From positions 1-5,246 of the forward strand of contig JAAZIF010000013.1 of the NCBI GenBank assembly GCA_012510335.1: a stretch of 5,246 nucleotides of DNA, read 5' to 3'. Below, piece by piece: positions 1-5,246 of this stretch (position 1 is the first letter of the stretch; each line of letters opens with the position of its first letter). The position numbers and the translations under genes were made by a program. The notes under the pieces were generated by a model. The model was given only the letters and a program-made list of their open reading frames with translations. It searched no databases and was not told where the DNA came from. Source of the stretch: Methanomicrobiales archaeon (GTDB taxonomy: Archaea > Halobacteriota > Methanomicrobia > Methanomicrobiales > Methanoculleaceae).

Positions 1-1424
1 GAGTTTGCAGATCCGCACTGGTCCTGGAGGTCGTAGCCGAAGAAGCCAAGTCTGGACCAGCCCTCCTTATGCACAAGCATCGAGAGGTACCAGCCGTTCA
101 GGCCAGCGTTCGAGTTTCCTGTACCGATGGAACATGTCAGACCGGAAGCAGCGGCAATGACACCGGCACGCTGGGATCCACCGAAGTGGTCTTCCATAAG
201 GGTCGGGAACGTCTCGTACTGCTCCATGGCGTTGAGGGTGACCTCGGTTGCCAGGTCGTTGACGACATCGTAGCTGGGCTTGACCCTGTCGGCCGGGTTC
301 GGGTTCCTCCAGTCGACCTTGTACTTGTCCTTGATGTAGTCCATACCGTAGTATGTGTACTCATCGAGGATGTTGTCGGTGTAGGCCGCGGTAGCATACT
401 GGGTGAATCCAACGCCGCCGGACATGTAGGAGCCGAGCCAGATCTGGTCAAAGAGCATGACACCGGCGCCGACTACCTCGAGAGAGGCCTTTGCGGGGTC
501 GTTCGGATACTTCCGGTTCGCCTGGATGATGTCGGAGAAGAGACCGAATCCAAGACCGCCGGGCTCGTTCGGGCCACGGGCACGCCGTGCGGGCAGGTGG
601 GATGCCATCTGGATGACGCCTGCGTGCTTTGCAGCGTAGGATAGGTCAGCGACGGCCGCCTCGCCGGCGCACATCCGGTAGGCGCCGATGAAGGACATAC
701 CGATCTGCATCGCAGACCACCGGGAGGTCGTTCCTCCGTCACAGGTCCGTGAGACCGTGGTCGGTATGTGGATCGCCTGCCAGAGGGACTTTCCTACAGC
801 GGCAGAGAGCGCTTCAGCCTGCTTAGCGGGGAAGAGCTTCTCGACGTCGAGGACGAACTGGGGCTCGAGGTCATCGGCGAGTTCCTGGTCGCCGGTGAAG
901 ACCTTGACGTAACAGTCGTCGACGAGGCCGGGGTGGGTCTCGACCATGTGTTCCTGGACGACGGCCGCGCCGGGCATGGCGTGGTTCAGGACGTGGAGGT
1001 ACTCGTTGATCGTCTCAGGTGTAACCTCCTTGCCCAGACGCTTCTGCAGTGTCTGGTGAGCGAGGTCCATGTTGACGATGACCGTCCTCCTGATGTCGTC
1101 CCAGAACTGCTGCATGGCAGCGTTGTTGACGAAGTGGAGGTCGTCACCCTCGACGAAGACGCCGGTGCCGGAGACCTCGTAGGTCATCAGCTGGCGCTGG
1201 CCGAGCGGGATACCGCCAAGGTGGCAGCGCTCAGGAGCATACATGGAGATGTTTCGCTCCATCTCGACAGCCCTGCTCGCCTTCACGAACTCCATCTTAC
1301 GGGGGGACTGGTGGATACCGCCGAATGTGTAGTAATCTGCCGTCTCGGACTCGACATCCTGTCCCCGGAACTTCTCTTTGAGGGATTTCAGGAACAGCTT
1401 CTGGGTTCTCTCAATCTTTGCCAT
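1..1424 (-). CDS. mcrA: Methyl-coenzyme M reductase, alpha subunit (McrA), 3' end cut off by window edge
   Basis: McrA is the catalytic alpha chain of methyl-coenzyme M reductase. The window contains 474 complete codons from ATG 1424; family members are about 550-570 residues, so roughly 80-100 C-terminal residues lie outside. Key residues, matched to Methanothermobacter numbering from memory, are all present: Q157 (Gln147, axial nickel ligand, in AVVQEHMVE), K266 and H267 (coenzyme B contact and N-methylhistidine, in AAKHAGVIQM), R281 (5-methylarginine, in ARRARG), F340 and Y343 (in GFTQYAT), Q418 (2-methylglutamine, in GGSQRAG), G463 (thioglycine), D468 (didehydroaspartate) and C470 (S-methylcysteine), the last three in GFFGYDLQDQCG. 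Whether each residue is actually modified cannot be read from DNA. The alignment offset grows from 10 to 18 between Y343 and Q418, showing an 8-residue insertion relative to Methanothermobacter. The start is supported by a Shine-Dalgarno sequence overlapping the end of mcrG and by the N-terminus MAKIERTQKLFL. Confidence 0.98.
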   Translation of the reverse strand, partial: MAKIERTQKLFLKSLKEKFRGQDVESETADYYTFGGIHQSPRKMEFVKASRAVEMERNISMYAPERCHLGGIPLGQRQLMTYEVSGTGVFVEGDDLHFVNNAAMQQFWDDIRRTVIVNMDLAHQTLQKRLGKEVTPETINEYLHVLNHAMPGAAVVQEHMVETHPGLVDDCYVKVFTGDQELADDLEPQFVLDVEKLFPAKQAEALSAAVGKSLWQAIHIPTTVSRTCDGGTTSRWSAMQIGMSFIGAYRMCAGEAAVADLSYAAKHAGVIQMASHLPARRARGPNEPGGLGFGLFSDIIQANRKYPNDPAKASLEVVGAGVMLFDQIWLGSYMSGGVGFTQYATAAYTDNILDEYTYYGMDYIKDKYKVDWRNPNPADRVKPSYDVVNDLATEVTLNAMEQYETFPTLMEDHFGGSQRAGVIAAASGLTCSIGTGNSNAGLNGWYLSMLVHKEGWSRLGFFGYDLQDQCGSAN

Positions 1425-1428
1425 TTCT

Positions 1429-1436
1429 ATCACTCC
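1429..1436 (-). promoter_or_regulatory. Ribosome-binding site of mcrA, overlapping the mcrG stop
   Basis: GGAGTGAT spans the last Glu codon and the TGA stop of mcrG and runs into the second stop TAG. Its GGAG core is 8 nt before the mcrA ATG at 1424. The site is embedded in the upstream gene, so ribosomes ending mcrG are well placed to start mcrA. Confidence 0.85.
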
Positions 1437-2191
1437 TTCGGAAGGAATCCGTATTTCGTTCGCAGCGTGTGGATACGCTGGATGTACTCGATGTACTCCT
1501 GATCGTCACGGTAGGCGACGTCGCCGAGCGAGTGGAAGATCGTCGTGTTGGCCTTGAGCCACTTCTCGTCGAGCGGTTTGCCGATGGCTACCTTACGGTC
1601 GAGCGGCTCGCCGATCTGGTTCTTGACGTACTTGACGACGCCATCGTCATCAAGGATACTCCTCTGGAGCATATCGAACATCATGCCGTTCTCAGCGAGA
1701 CGGAGCGAGTGACCATGCACGGTCGCTCCGCGGATGCCGGTGCGTGCCGGGTCGAGGAGCTCGGTGTTGATGAGTTCCTTTGCGTACTTCTCGAGGTCAC
1801 GCTCACGGCACTCAACGATCTGACGACCGGAGAGCGTTCCCGGGTCGATACCGCGGAAGCGGTAGCACTCGGTGTAGGTTCTCTGGTAGGGGTGGCAGGG
1901 CGCGAAGAACATCGAGTCCGTAAACTGGATGTAGCGGACGCGGTCTCCGGCCTTGGCACCCTCGGTCGGGGTCACAATCTTCCTGATGGGACAGTCGGGC
2001 TCCTGCTGCTCTGCGAGCGGTGGGTGGGCCGTCGGGTAGGCGGCTCCTGGTGCCCTGTGGCCGAGGAGCAACACGACGTCCTCATCAGTCACATCACGCA
2101 TCTTTTCAAGCTTCTGGCTTGGGTCCATCTGCTTGCGCCGGTTTGCGGCGACCTTGGATGTACCCGGTCCGTACTGGGGCTTGTATGCCAT
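1430..2191 (-). CDS. mcrG: Methyl-coenzyme M reductase, gamma subunit (McrG), complete
   Basis: McrG is the gamma chain of methyl-coenzyme M reductase and helps close each active site around F430 and coenzyme M. The product is 253 residues from the ATG at 2191, a normal length. Family landmarks are MAYKPQYGPGTSKVAANRR at the N-terminus, EDVVLLLGHRAPG, GAKAGDRVRYIQFTDSMFFA, GTLSGRQIVE and VHGHSLRL. L120, S121 and R123 (in TLSGR) and H159 and H161 (in VHGH) match the Leu117, Ser118, Arg120, His156 and His158 that contact F430 or substrate in the Methanothermobacter structure. An in-frame GTG at 2203 would add MNKT, but that GTG lies inside the Shine-Dalgarno sequence AGGTGA, and family members start at MAYKP or nearby, so the ATG is chosen. 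The gene ends in tandem in-frame stops TGA TAG, just 5 nt before mcrA. Confidence 0.97.
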   Translation of the reverse strand: MAYKPQYGPGTSKVAANRRKQMDPSQKLEKMRDVTDEDVVLLLGHRAPGAAYPTAHPPLAEQQEPDCPIRKIVTPTEGAKAGDRVRYIQFTDSMFFAPCHPYQRTYTECYRFRGIDPGTLSGRQIVECRERDLEKYAKELINTELLDPARTGIRGATVHGHSLRLAENGMMFDMLQRSILDDDGVVKYVKNQIGEPLDRKVAIGKPLDEKWLKANTTIFHSLGDVAYRDDQEYIEYIQRIHTLRTKYGFLPKE

Positions 2192-2199
2192 TGTTTTAT

Positions 2200-2205
2200 T
2201 CACCT
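2200..2205 (-). promoter_or_regulatory. Ribosome-binding site of mcrG, decides the start
   Basis: AGGTGA directly follows the mcrC TAA and lies 8 nt before the ATG at 2191. It contains the GTG that an automatic caller would take as an earlier start codon, so the site argues for the ATG. Confidence 0.85.
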
Positions 2206-2829
2206 TTATGTTGGGCTTTTTATTACTCTCATAACGGCACGAACGACTTCCGCCAACTTATCCCTGCCTGGTGTCTGGCCTCGTGTCACACCGCTGACAA
2301 TATCCACCACAATGCCTTTCGTAGTCACCCGGTCGGGCGGAGGCATAACCACCGCGGTTCTGACCCCCACTTTTGCGAGATCCTCGAAGTCAATCGGAAC
2401 CTGGGAGACGACGATCGCCTTGATATCGGCATGCTCAAGGATAAACCGAACCTTCTGCACCACATGGGAGCGGACATTCCCATGGTGCAGGATGGCGACC
2501 TTGTGCTGCTCGATCTGTGCGATCTCCTTCGCCGTCAGGCCAAAGTATGCTCCGAGGACGTGCCCCGCGACGGGGGAGTCTGCCGGAACCCCGCTCCCTG
2601 CATTCAGGACGAGCGTGGAGACGGAGAACTGCGCCCCCTCCTTCCGGAGACCGGAGGTTATGTCGCAGACCGGTTTTGTCACGTGTCTGCGACCGGGGGA
2701 CATCCCTATCACGATCACATCCGGGGATCTGGCTTCAGAGATGGTTCCGCGCTGGGCGAGACCGCCTCCTTTACCCATCCCCATGCTCTCGCGGCAGTCT
2801 ATGACCTGGGTTACCCTTCCGATAGGCAT
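2206..2829 (-). CDS. mcrC: Methyl-coenzyme M reductase operon protein C (McrC), activation component, complete
   Basis: McrC is known as part of the multiprotein, ATP-dependent component (A3a) that reductively activates the Ni of F430 in MCR; it is also related to methanogenesis marker protein 7. The product is 207 residues, the usual length. The diagnostic N-terminal motif GRVTQVIDCRESMGMGKGGG (residues 4-23, continuing LAQRGT) is intact, with cysteine at 12 and a second conserved-looking cysteine at 55 after IGMSPGRRHVTKPV. The remainder is a soluble alpha/beta protein with no membrane segment. The ATG at 2829 begins only 2 nt after the mcrD stop codon and has no convincing Shine-Dalgarno sequence, so translation is probably coupled to mcrD (inference). 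Its presence marks this as an mcr rather than an mrt operon, since mrt operons usually lack this gene. Its TAA overlaps the region carrying the mcrG ribosome-binding site. Confidence 0.96.
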   Translation of the reverse strand: MPIGRVTQVIDCRESMGMGKGGGLAQRGTISEARSPDVIVIGMSPGRRHVTKPVCDITSGLRKEGAQFSVSTLVLNAGSGVPADSPVAGHVLGAYFGLTAKEIAQIEQHKVAILHHGNVRSHVVQKVRFILEHADIKAIVVSQVPIDFEDLAKVGVRTAVVMPPPDRVTTKGIVVDIVSGVTRGQTPGRDKLAEVVRAVMRVIKSPT

Positions 2830-2831
2830 GG

Positions 2832-3314
2832 TTACTTTGTACTCTGAATTATGACGAGACCGTCTTTCCTCCTCGGATCAACAAGACCGAGAAGGTCTCT
2901 ATCGGCGTCAGGTCCGTATCTGGCATAGTCGGACATCGACGGCTGGGTCTTCATGAACCGCCCCTGCTGGACGGAGCAGGAGAAGCCCTTATCGGCAAAG
3001 ACTTCATCTACAGCCTTCTCGATGGCCGGTATGTACGACTCATCCTCAAGTTCCAGGATGACAGTTCCAACCTGTACCTGGAGCATGACATCCTGGTCCC
3101 CGACACGGATGACCTTACGGCCCGGATGGGGGTTTGGTTGCCCCCGTGCCGGACCGTATGGAACGATGACAGGAATACCTGGCCCGTTGATGGACATCCT
3201 GCGGATCCCGCCTGCCTGAATAAGTTTATTCAGGAGCTGCTCCACGGTGTCGGGCCTGAGGAATCGCGTGGAGACGACTCGGACCTGGGGATATGGGGTT
3301 ATGGCGTCAGTCAT
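2832..3314 (-). CDS. mcrD: Methyl-coenzyme M reductase operon protein D (McrD), complete
   Basis: McrD is a small accessory protein encoded in mcr operons. It is not a subunit of the purified active enzyme, but it associates with MCR and is thought to help assembly or cofactor access; its exact role is less settled than those of its neighbours. The product is 160 residues, typical for the family. Recognisable segments are the N-terminal block around residues 10-48 (PQVRVVSTRFLRPDTVEQLL, ending in NGPGIP), the central VPYGPARG at 51-58 with a following basic, proline-rich stretch, and a C-terminal YARYGPDADRDLLGLVDPRR. A TTG at 3317 extends the frame by one codon, but the ATG at 3314 is preferred because GAGGG (3324-3320) sits 5 nt upstream of it. 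The gene lies 15 nt after mcrB and 2 nt before mcrC. No signal peptide or membrane segment is visible. Confidence 0.96.
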   Translation of the reverse strand: MTDAITPYPQVRVVSTRFLRPDTVEQLLNKLIQAGGIRRMSINGPGIPVIVPYGPARGQPNPHPGRKVIRVGDQDVMLQVQVGTVILELEDESYIPAIEKAVDEVFADKGFSCSVQQGRFMKTQPSMSDYARYGPDADRDLLGLVDPRRKDGLVIIQSTK

Positions 3315-3319
3315 CAATA

Positions 3320-3324
3320 CCCTC
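3320..3324 (-). promoter_or_regulatory. Ribosome-binding site of mcrD
   Basis: GAGGG lies between the mcrB stop codon and the mcrD ATG at 3314, with a 5-nt spacer. It favours that ATG over the TTG one codon earlier, which would leave only 2 nt of spacing. Confidence 0.8.
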
Positions 3325-3329
3325 GTGTT

Positions 3330-4634
3330 TTACACACCCTGTGCGATCTGCTGGATCGGCTTGTTGAAGACGTCGACCTTGCCGTAGGTGTCGGCGTAGA
3401 TCTTCGAGGTGGCCTCGGGCGAGAACATCTGGGTTCCGGCATCGAGAGCCGCTGCAGCGACCACGCACGGGATAGCAACGCCTGCGGCGTGCCTGGTCAC
3501 GACGTGGTTGCCGTTGAAGACACCGGGGCCGCCGCCACCATAGATCGAGTGGCTGAAGAACGAGAACCCGACGGCAGTACCCATGACACGGCCGTAGTCA
3601 CAACCGGGGAGGCCGGTCTCGTGCTCAAGCAGGTCGTTGAAGTACAGGAGCGTCGAGGAGACTGCCTGGGCGAACCGTCCGGCACCACAGTTGACCATGG
3701 TGGCCGCCATGGTTCCTGCAGCAGCGTAGGCGTTCCAGAGCATGGGATCCTTCGTGTCAAAGAACTGGAAGTATCCGCCCTTCTTCCCGGGGGTGATGAC
3801 CTTGTCCTCGATTGCGCGCTCGACCAGGCTCTGGACGACCGTTCCGATGGTTCCGGTTGCCCCGTTTGTCTTGACGAGGTCATAGACCATGTTGTTCGCG
3901 TTCAGGCCCTGGTAGGCGTAGGTGAGCAGCTGGGCACGCTCAAACGGCCCGATGGCGTTACCCATCTCGAACATTCCTGCCTGCTCGAAGGTGGATGAGA
4001 GTGCAGCGGCCTCCATCGCGTTCTTGTTGGTCATCATCGCGACGTGGTTTACCGGGATGTTCCGGAGCGCGTAGCCGAGGCCCTCGTTGTTCTGGGGGAT
4101 CGAGAGGACGGAAGCGACGTTGGCGCCGCCGAGATCCATCGTGTGCGGGTAGGTACCCCAGACCGCTGCCTTGACCATCGCTGCGTCGAACGGTCCGATA
4201 TCAAACTGCTCAACGATCGCGTAGGTGGCTGCGGCTGCGACCGCTGTGATCGCGGCATCGTAGGTAGCTGCAGCCTCCAGGCGGACACTGGGCGCCTCGA
4301 CGAGGATAAGCTTTCCACCGCTGAACTCGCGGATATTGGTGTCGTCACCCTCCTGAACCTGGACCATGTCCTTGATCTTGGCTATGATGGCGTCCTTGTT
4401 GCCGGTGATGTCAAGGTTCAGCTCACGCCCGAGAACATGACCCTTTCCTACCTTTCCGGTCTTCAGGCCATTCTCAATGCCACCCAGGTTGACTGCAATC
4501 GTCCTCTTTGTGAGGCTGATGAGCTTCCTGATCGCCGGGTTGACCAGCGGGCTGATCTTCTCAAGCGCCACACCACTCTTCAATAGTTTGCCTGCATCAT
4601 CATACAGGTCGATGGTATCCTTGAATTTTGCCAT
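3330..4634 (-). CDS. mcrB: Methyl-coenzyme M reductase, beta subunit (McrB), complete
   Basis: McrB is the beta chain of the cytoplasmic alpha2-beta2-gamma2 enzyme that converts methyl-coenzyme M plus coenzyme B to methane and the CoM-S-S-CoB heterodisulfide, the last step of methanogenesis. The product is 434 residues, normal for the family. The N-terminus (MAKFKDTIDLYDDAGKLL) and the C-terminal block FFSHSIYGGGGPGVFNGNH are hallmark McrB sequence. F359 and Y365 correspond to Phe361 and Tyr367 of the Methanothermobacter enzyme, which line the F430 pocket, and H377 corresponds to the coenzyme B-contacting His379 (residue matching from memory of that structure). The ATG at 4634 is chosen because a strong GGAGG lies 6 nt upstream and the N-terminus matches the family. 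It is the first gene of the operon, and its TAA is followed 15 nt later by mcrD. Nothing is broken or missing. Confidence 0.98.
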   Translation of the reverse strand: MAKFKDTIDLYDDAGKLLKSGVALEKISPLVNPAIRKLISLTKRTIAVNLGGIENGLKTGKVGKGHVLGRELNLDITGNKDAIIAKIKDMVQVQEGDDTNIREFSGGKLILVEAPSVRLEAAATYDAAITAVAAAATYAIVEQFDIGPFDAAMVKAAVWGTYPHTMDLGGANVASVLSIPQNNEGLGYALRNIPVNHVAMMTNKNAMEAAALSSTFEQAGMFEMGNAIGPFERAQLLTYAYQGLNANNMVYDLVKTNGATGTIGTVVQSLVERAIEDKVITPGKKGGYFQFFDTKDPMLWNAYAAAGTMAATMVNCGAGRFAQAVSSTLLYFNDLLEHETGLPGCDYGRVMGTAVGFSFFSHSIYGGGGPGVFNGNHVVTRHAAGVAIPCVVAAAALDAGTQMFSPEATSKIYADTYGKVDVFNKPIQQIAQGV

Positions 4635-4640
4635 AATTTT

Positions 4641-4645
4641 CCTCC
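4641..4645 (-). promoter_or_regulatory. Ribosome-binding site of mcrB
   Basis: GGAGG lies 6 nt before the ATG at 4634 on the minus strand. It is a strong match to the complement of the archaeal 16S rRNA 3' end and fixes the mcrB start. Confidence 0.9.
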
Positions 4646-4732
4646 ATTACCCTTTATGTGCATACAATCCGGAACTGTGAACTGAACACTAAAAGATTCA
4701 CTGACTGTAACTGTATATCACTCATGCACGTC

Positions 4733-4745
4733 CTTGTGGGACAAG
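4733..4745 (-). other. Short hairpin in the mcrB leader
   Basis: Perfect inverted repeat CTTGT-CCC-ACAAG (5-bp stem) in the predicted mcr leader RNA. An alternative pairing, GTCC-CACAA-GGAC, uses overlapping bases, so two mutually exclusive folds are possible. Short stems like this can occur by chance. Confidence 0.25.
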
Positions 4746-4766
4746 AAGATAGTAACCTCCTCTAAT

Positions 4767-4774
4767 AATATAAG
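4767..4774 (-). promoter_or_regulatory. Alternative TATA box of the mcr operon
   Basis: CTTATATT on the minus strand, preceded by the purine-containing GCAACA that could act as a BRE. If used, the start would fall near 4745 and the leader would be about 110 nt. It is an imperfect consensus match and is listed as a competitor or second promoter to the site at 4801-4808. Confidence 0.3.
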
Positions 4775-4800
4775 TGTTGCTATTTACGCCTCCGAGCGAG

Positions 4801-4808
4801 TATATAAA
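4801..4808 (-). promoter_or_regulatory. Candidate TATA box (box A) of the mcr operon
   Basis: On the minus strand this is TTTATATA, a full match to the archaeal box A consensus, inside the AT-rich stretch upstream of mcrB. Transcription would be expected to start about 25 nt downstream, near 4780-4777, giving a leader of roughly 145 nt. The preceding bases (CCCTTTAG) are not an obvious purine-rich BRE, which lowers confidence. On the plus strand the same site reads TATATAAA and could in principle serve divergent transcription. Confidence 0.5.
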
Positions 4809-4815
4809 CTAAAGG

Positions 4816-4830
4816 GGATATTTTATATCC
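4816..4830. promoter_or_regulatory. Perfect palindrome GGATAT-TTT-ATATCC next to the TATA box
   Basis: Two perfect 6-bp arms are separated by 3 bp. In mcr orientation the palindrome ends 7 nt upstream of the TTTATATA box, the position where an archaeal activator or repressor dimer could bind. It also contains a TATA-like core (TATAAAAT), so it may itself be a promoter element. Its function as an operator is inferred from symmetry and position only. Confidence 0.35.
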
Positions 4831-5002
4831 ACGGGGCAATGGCCGATCGTACAGGGGAAAAGATTTATTGCTATCATGATGTAGTAATATCAAATAATGG
4901 AATTCGTAATACAATATAACATTGTCCTGGTGTCGGCGTAATACCATCCCGATATGCCACTCTCACCACAAGATGCGCGGTCAGTCTACACCGCCACCTC
5001 CC

Positions 5003-5018
5003 GTTCCCCCATGGGAAC
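5003..5018. other. GC-rich hairpin GTTCCC-CCAT-GGGAAC
   Basis: Perfect 6-bp inverted repeat with a 4-nt loop. No T-run follows on either strand, so it does not look like a terminator. Role unknown. Confidence 0.3.
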
Positions 5019-5040
5019 CAGGCCCGTGATGTATAAGGAT

Positions 5041-5056
5041 CCCGGTATCCTCCGGG
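5041..5056. other. GC-rich hairpin CCCGG-TATCCT-CCGGG
   Basis: Perfect 5-bp inverted repeat with a 6-nt loop, 22 bp to the right of the hairpin at 5003-5018. It overlaps a near-palindrome, GGATCCCGGTATCC (5037-5050). No T-run follows. It could be chance in GC-rich DNA, or part of an RNA structure or protein-binding region. Confidence 0.3.
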
Positions 5057-5246
5057 TATAGTCTCCTCTGCCGGATATTTCTTCGCTAAGAACCTTTCAC
5101 CAGGAGCAGACTCTGCATCAAACCAGATCTGCCGACAGACTGGTGGATTCAGGTGAATTTACACCAGCGCAACAACTCATGTTCATGGCAGAAGAATCGC
5201 ATGACAGGAGCACTCCACAACACTGTCAACCTCCCGGTCCCTGGCA

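Larger units (their letters stand above)
4646..4920. other. AT-rich upstream and leader region of the mcr operon, no convincing gene
   Basis: The part from 4741 to 4920 is about 35% G+C by hand count, against about 60% in the operon, and it contains the candidate TATA boxes and palindrome. The part from 4646 to 4740 is the probable 5' untranslated leader of mcrB. A TTG-started plus-strand frame (4734-4919, 61 codons) covers it but lacks a Shine-Dalgarno sequence and any recognisable protein sequence. Two imperfect copies of a CAGTT(C)ACAGT word occur on the minus strand at 4713-4704 and 4684-4674; their meaning is unknown. Confidence 0.55.
4921..5246. other. Right-end region with no identifiable gene
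   Basis: I see no tRNA, rRNA, recognised protein or mobile element here. Two plus-strand frames are open to the window edge: one from 5062 (after an in-frame TAG at 5059 that separates it from a 35-codon ATG frame starting at 4954), and one from 5090, with an ATG at 5201 followed by TGALHNTVNLPVPG. Neither has a good Shine-Dalgarno sequence or a product I recognise. The first 30-odd minus-strand codons at the edge could also be the tail of a gene outside the window. The region is GC-richer than the neighbouring promoter stretch, so it may be degraded or unrecognised coding sequence. Confidence 0.4.

Noticed and set aside
69..644. 191-codon plus-strand open frame opposite mcrA
   Set aside because: Antisense to conserved McrA active-site sequence; same bias artefact.
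768..1502. 244-codon plus-strand open frame opposite mcrA
   Set aside because: Antisense shadow of mcrA; its valine/leucine/aspartate-rich composition is typical of reversed GC-rich coding sequence.
1418..2854. 478-codon open frame on the plus strand opposite mcrA start, mcrG and mcrC
   Set aside because: It is fully antisense to well-recognised genes, has no family resemblance, and crosses gene boundaries. Long antisense frames are expected opposite GC-rich genes with strong third-position bias.
3126..3998. 290-codon plus-strand open frame opposite mcrD and mcrB
   Set aside because: Antisense shadow of mcrB and mcrD codon bias; no ribosome-binding site or recognisable product.
4734..4919. 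61-codon plus-strand frame over the promoter region
   Set aside because: It starts with TTG, lacks a Shine-Dalgarno sequence, is AT-rich and covers the mcr TATA boxes. No similarity recognised.
5003..5056. Hairpins as rho-independent terminators
   Set aside because: No T-tract follows either stem on either strand, and no gene is seen ending there.
5059..5061. In-frame TAG as a possible pyrrolysine codon
   Set aside because: Neither half of the frame resembles a methylamine methyltransferase or any known protein, and pyrrolysine use is not expected in this lineage.
1..5246. CRISPR array, insertion sequence, tRNA or rRNA
   Set aside because: No spaced direct repeats, transposase sequence, terminal inverted repeats, or cloverleaf/rRNA sequence was found on reading both strands.

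Overview
This window carries the methyl-coenzyme M reductase operon of a methanogenic archaeon. It lies on the minus strand in the classical order mcrB-mcrD-mcrC-mcrG-mcrA, and the window edge cuts off the 3' end of mcrA. The McrA sequence (motifs FTQYATAAYTDNILDEYTYY and GFFGYDLQDQCG, and an acidic/proline-rich insertion between them) together with the GC-rich coding sequence (about 60% in samples counted by hand) points to Methanomicrobiales. Methanoculleus or a close relative is the best guess from memory of the family, but I could not run a search. The presence of mcrC makes this an mcr-type (MCR I) operon rather than an mrt-type operon, which usually lacks mcrC.

Layout, read along the minus strand: an AT-rich upstream region with a promoter and leader (about 4900 down to 4635), mcrB (4634-3330), mcrD (3314-2832), mcrC (2829-2206), mcrG (2191-1430) and partial mcrA (1424-1). 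Gaps between genes are 15, 2, 14 and 5 nt, so this is one tightly packed transcription unit. Clear Shine-Dalgarno sequences precede mcrB, mcrD, mcrG and mcrA; mcrC has none and is probably translationally coupled to mcrD. The rightmost ~330 bases (4920-5246) hold no gene I can identify, only two GC-rich hairpins and two overlapping open frames that run off the end.

McrA, McrB and McrG form the alpha2-beta2-gamma2 enzyme that makes methane from methyl-coenzyme M and coenzyme B, using the nickel tetrapyrrole F430. McrC belongs to the ATP-dependent machinery that reduces the nickel to its active state, and McrD is an accessory protein linked to enzyme assembly. All active-site and modified residues I could place are present, so the operon looks intact and functional. 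I found no previously undescribed system. The points worth a second look are the long leader with its palindrome, internal Shine-Dalgarno-like site and overlapping mini-ORFs, and the unexplained right end.
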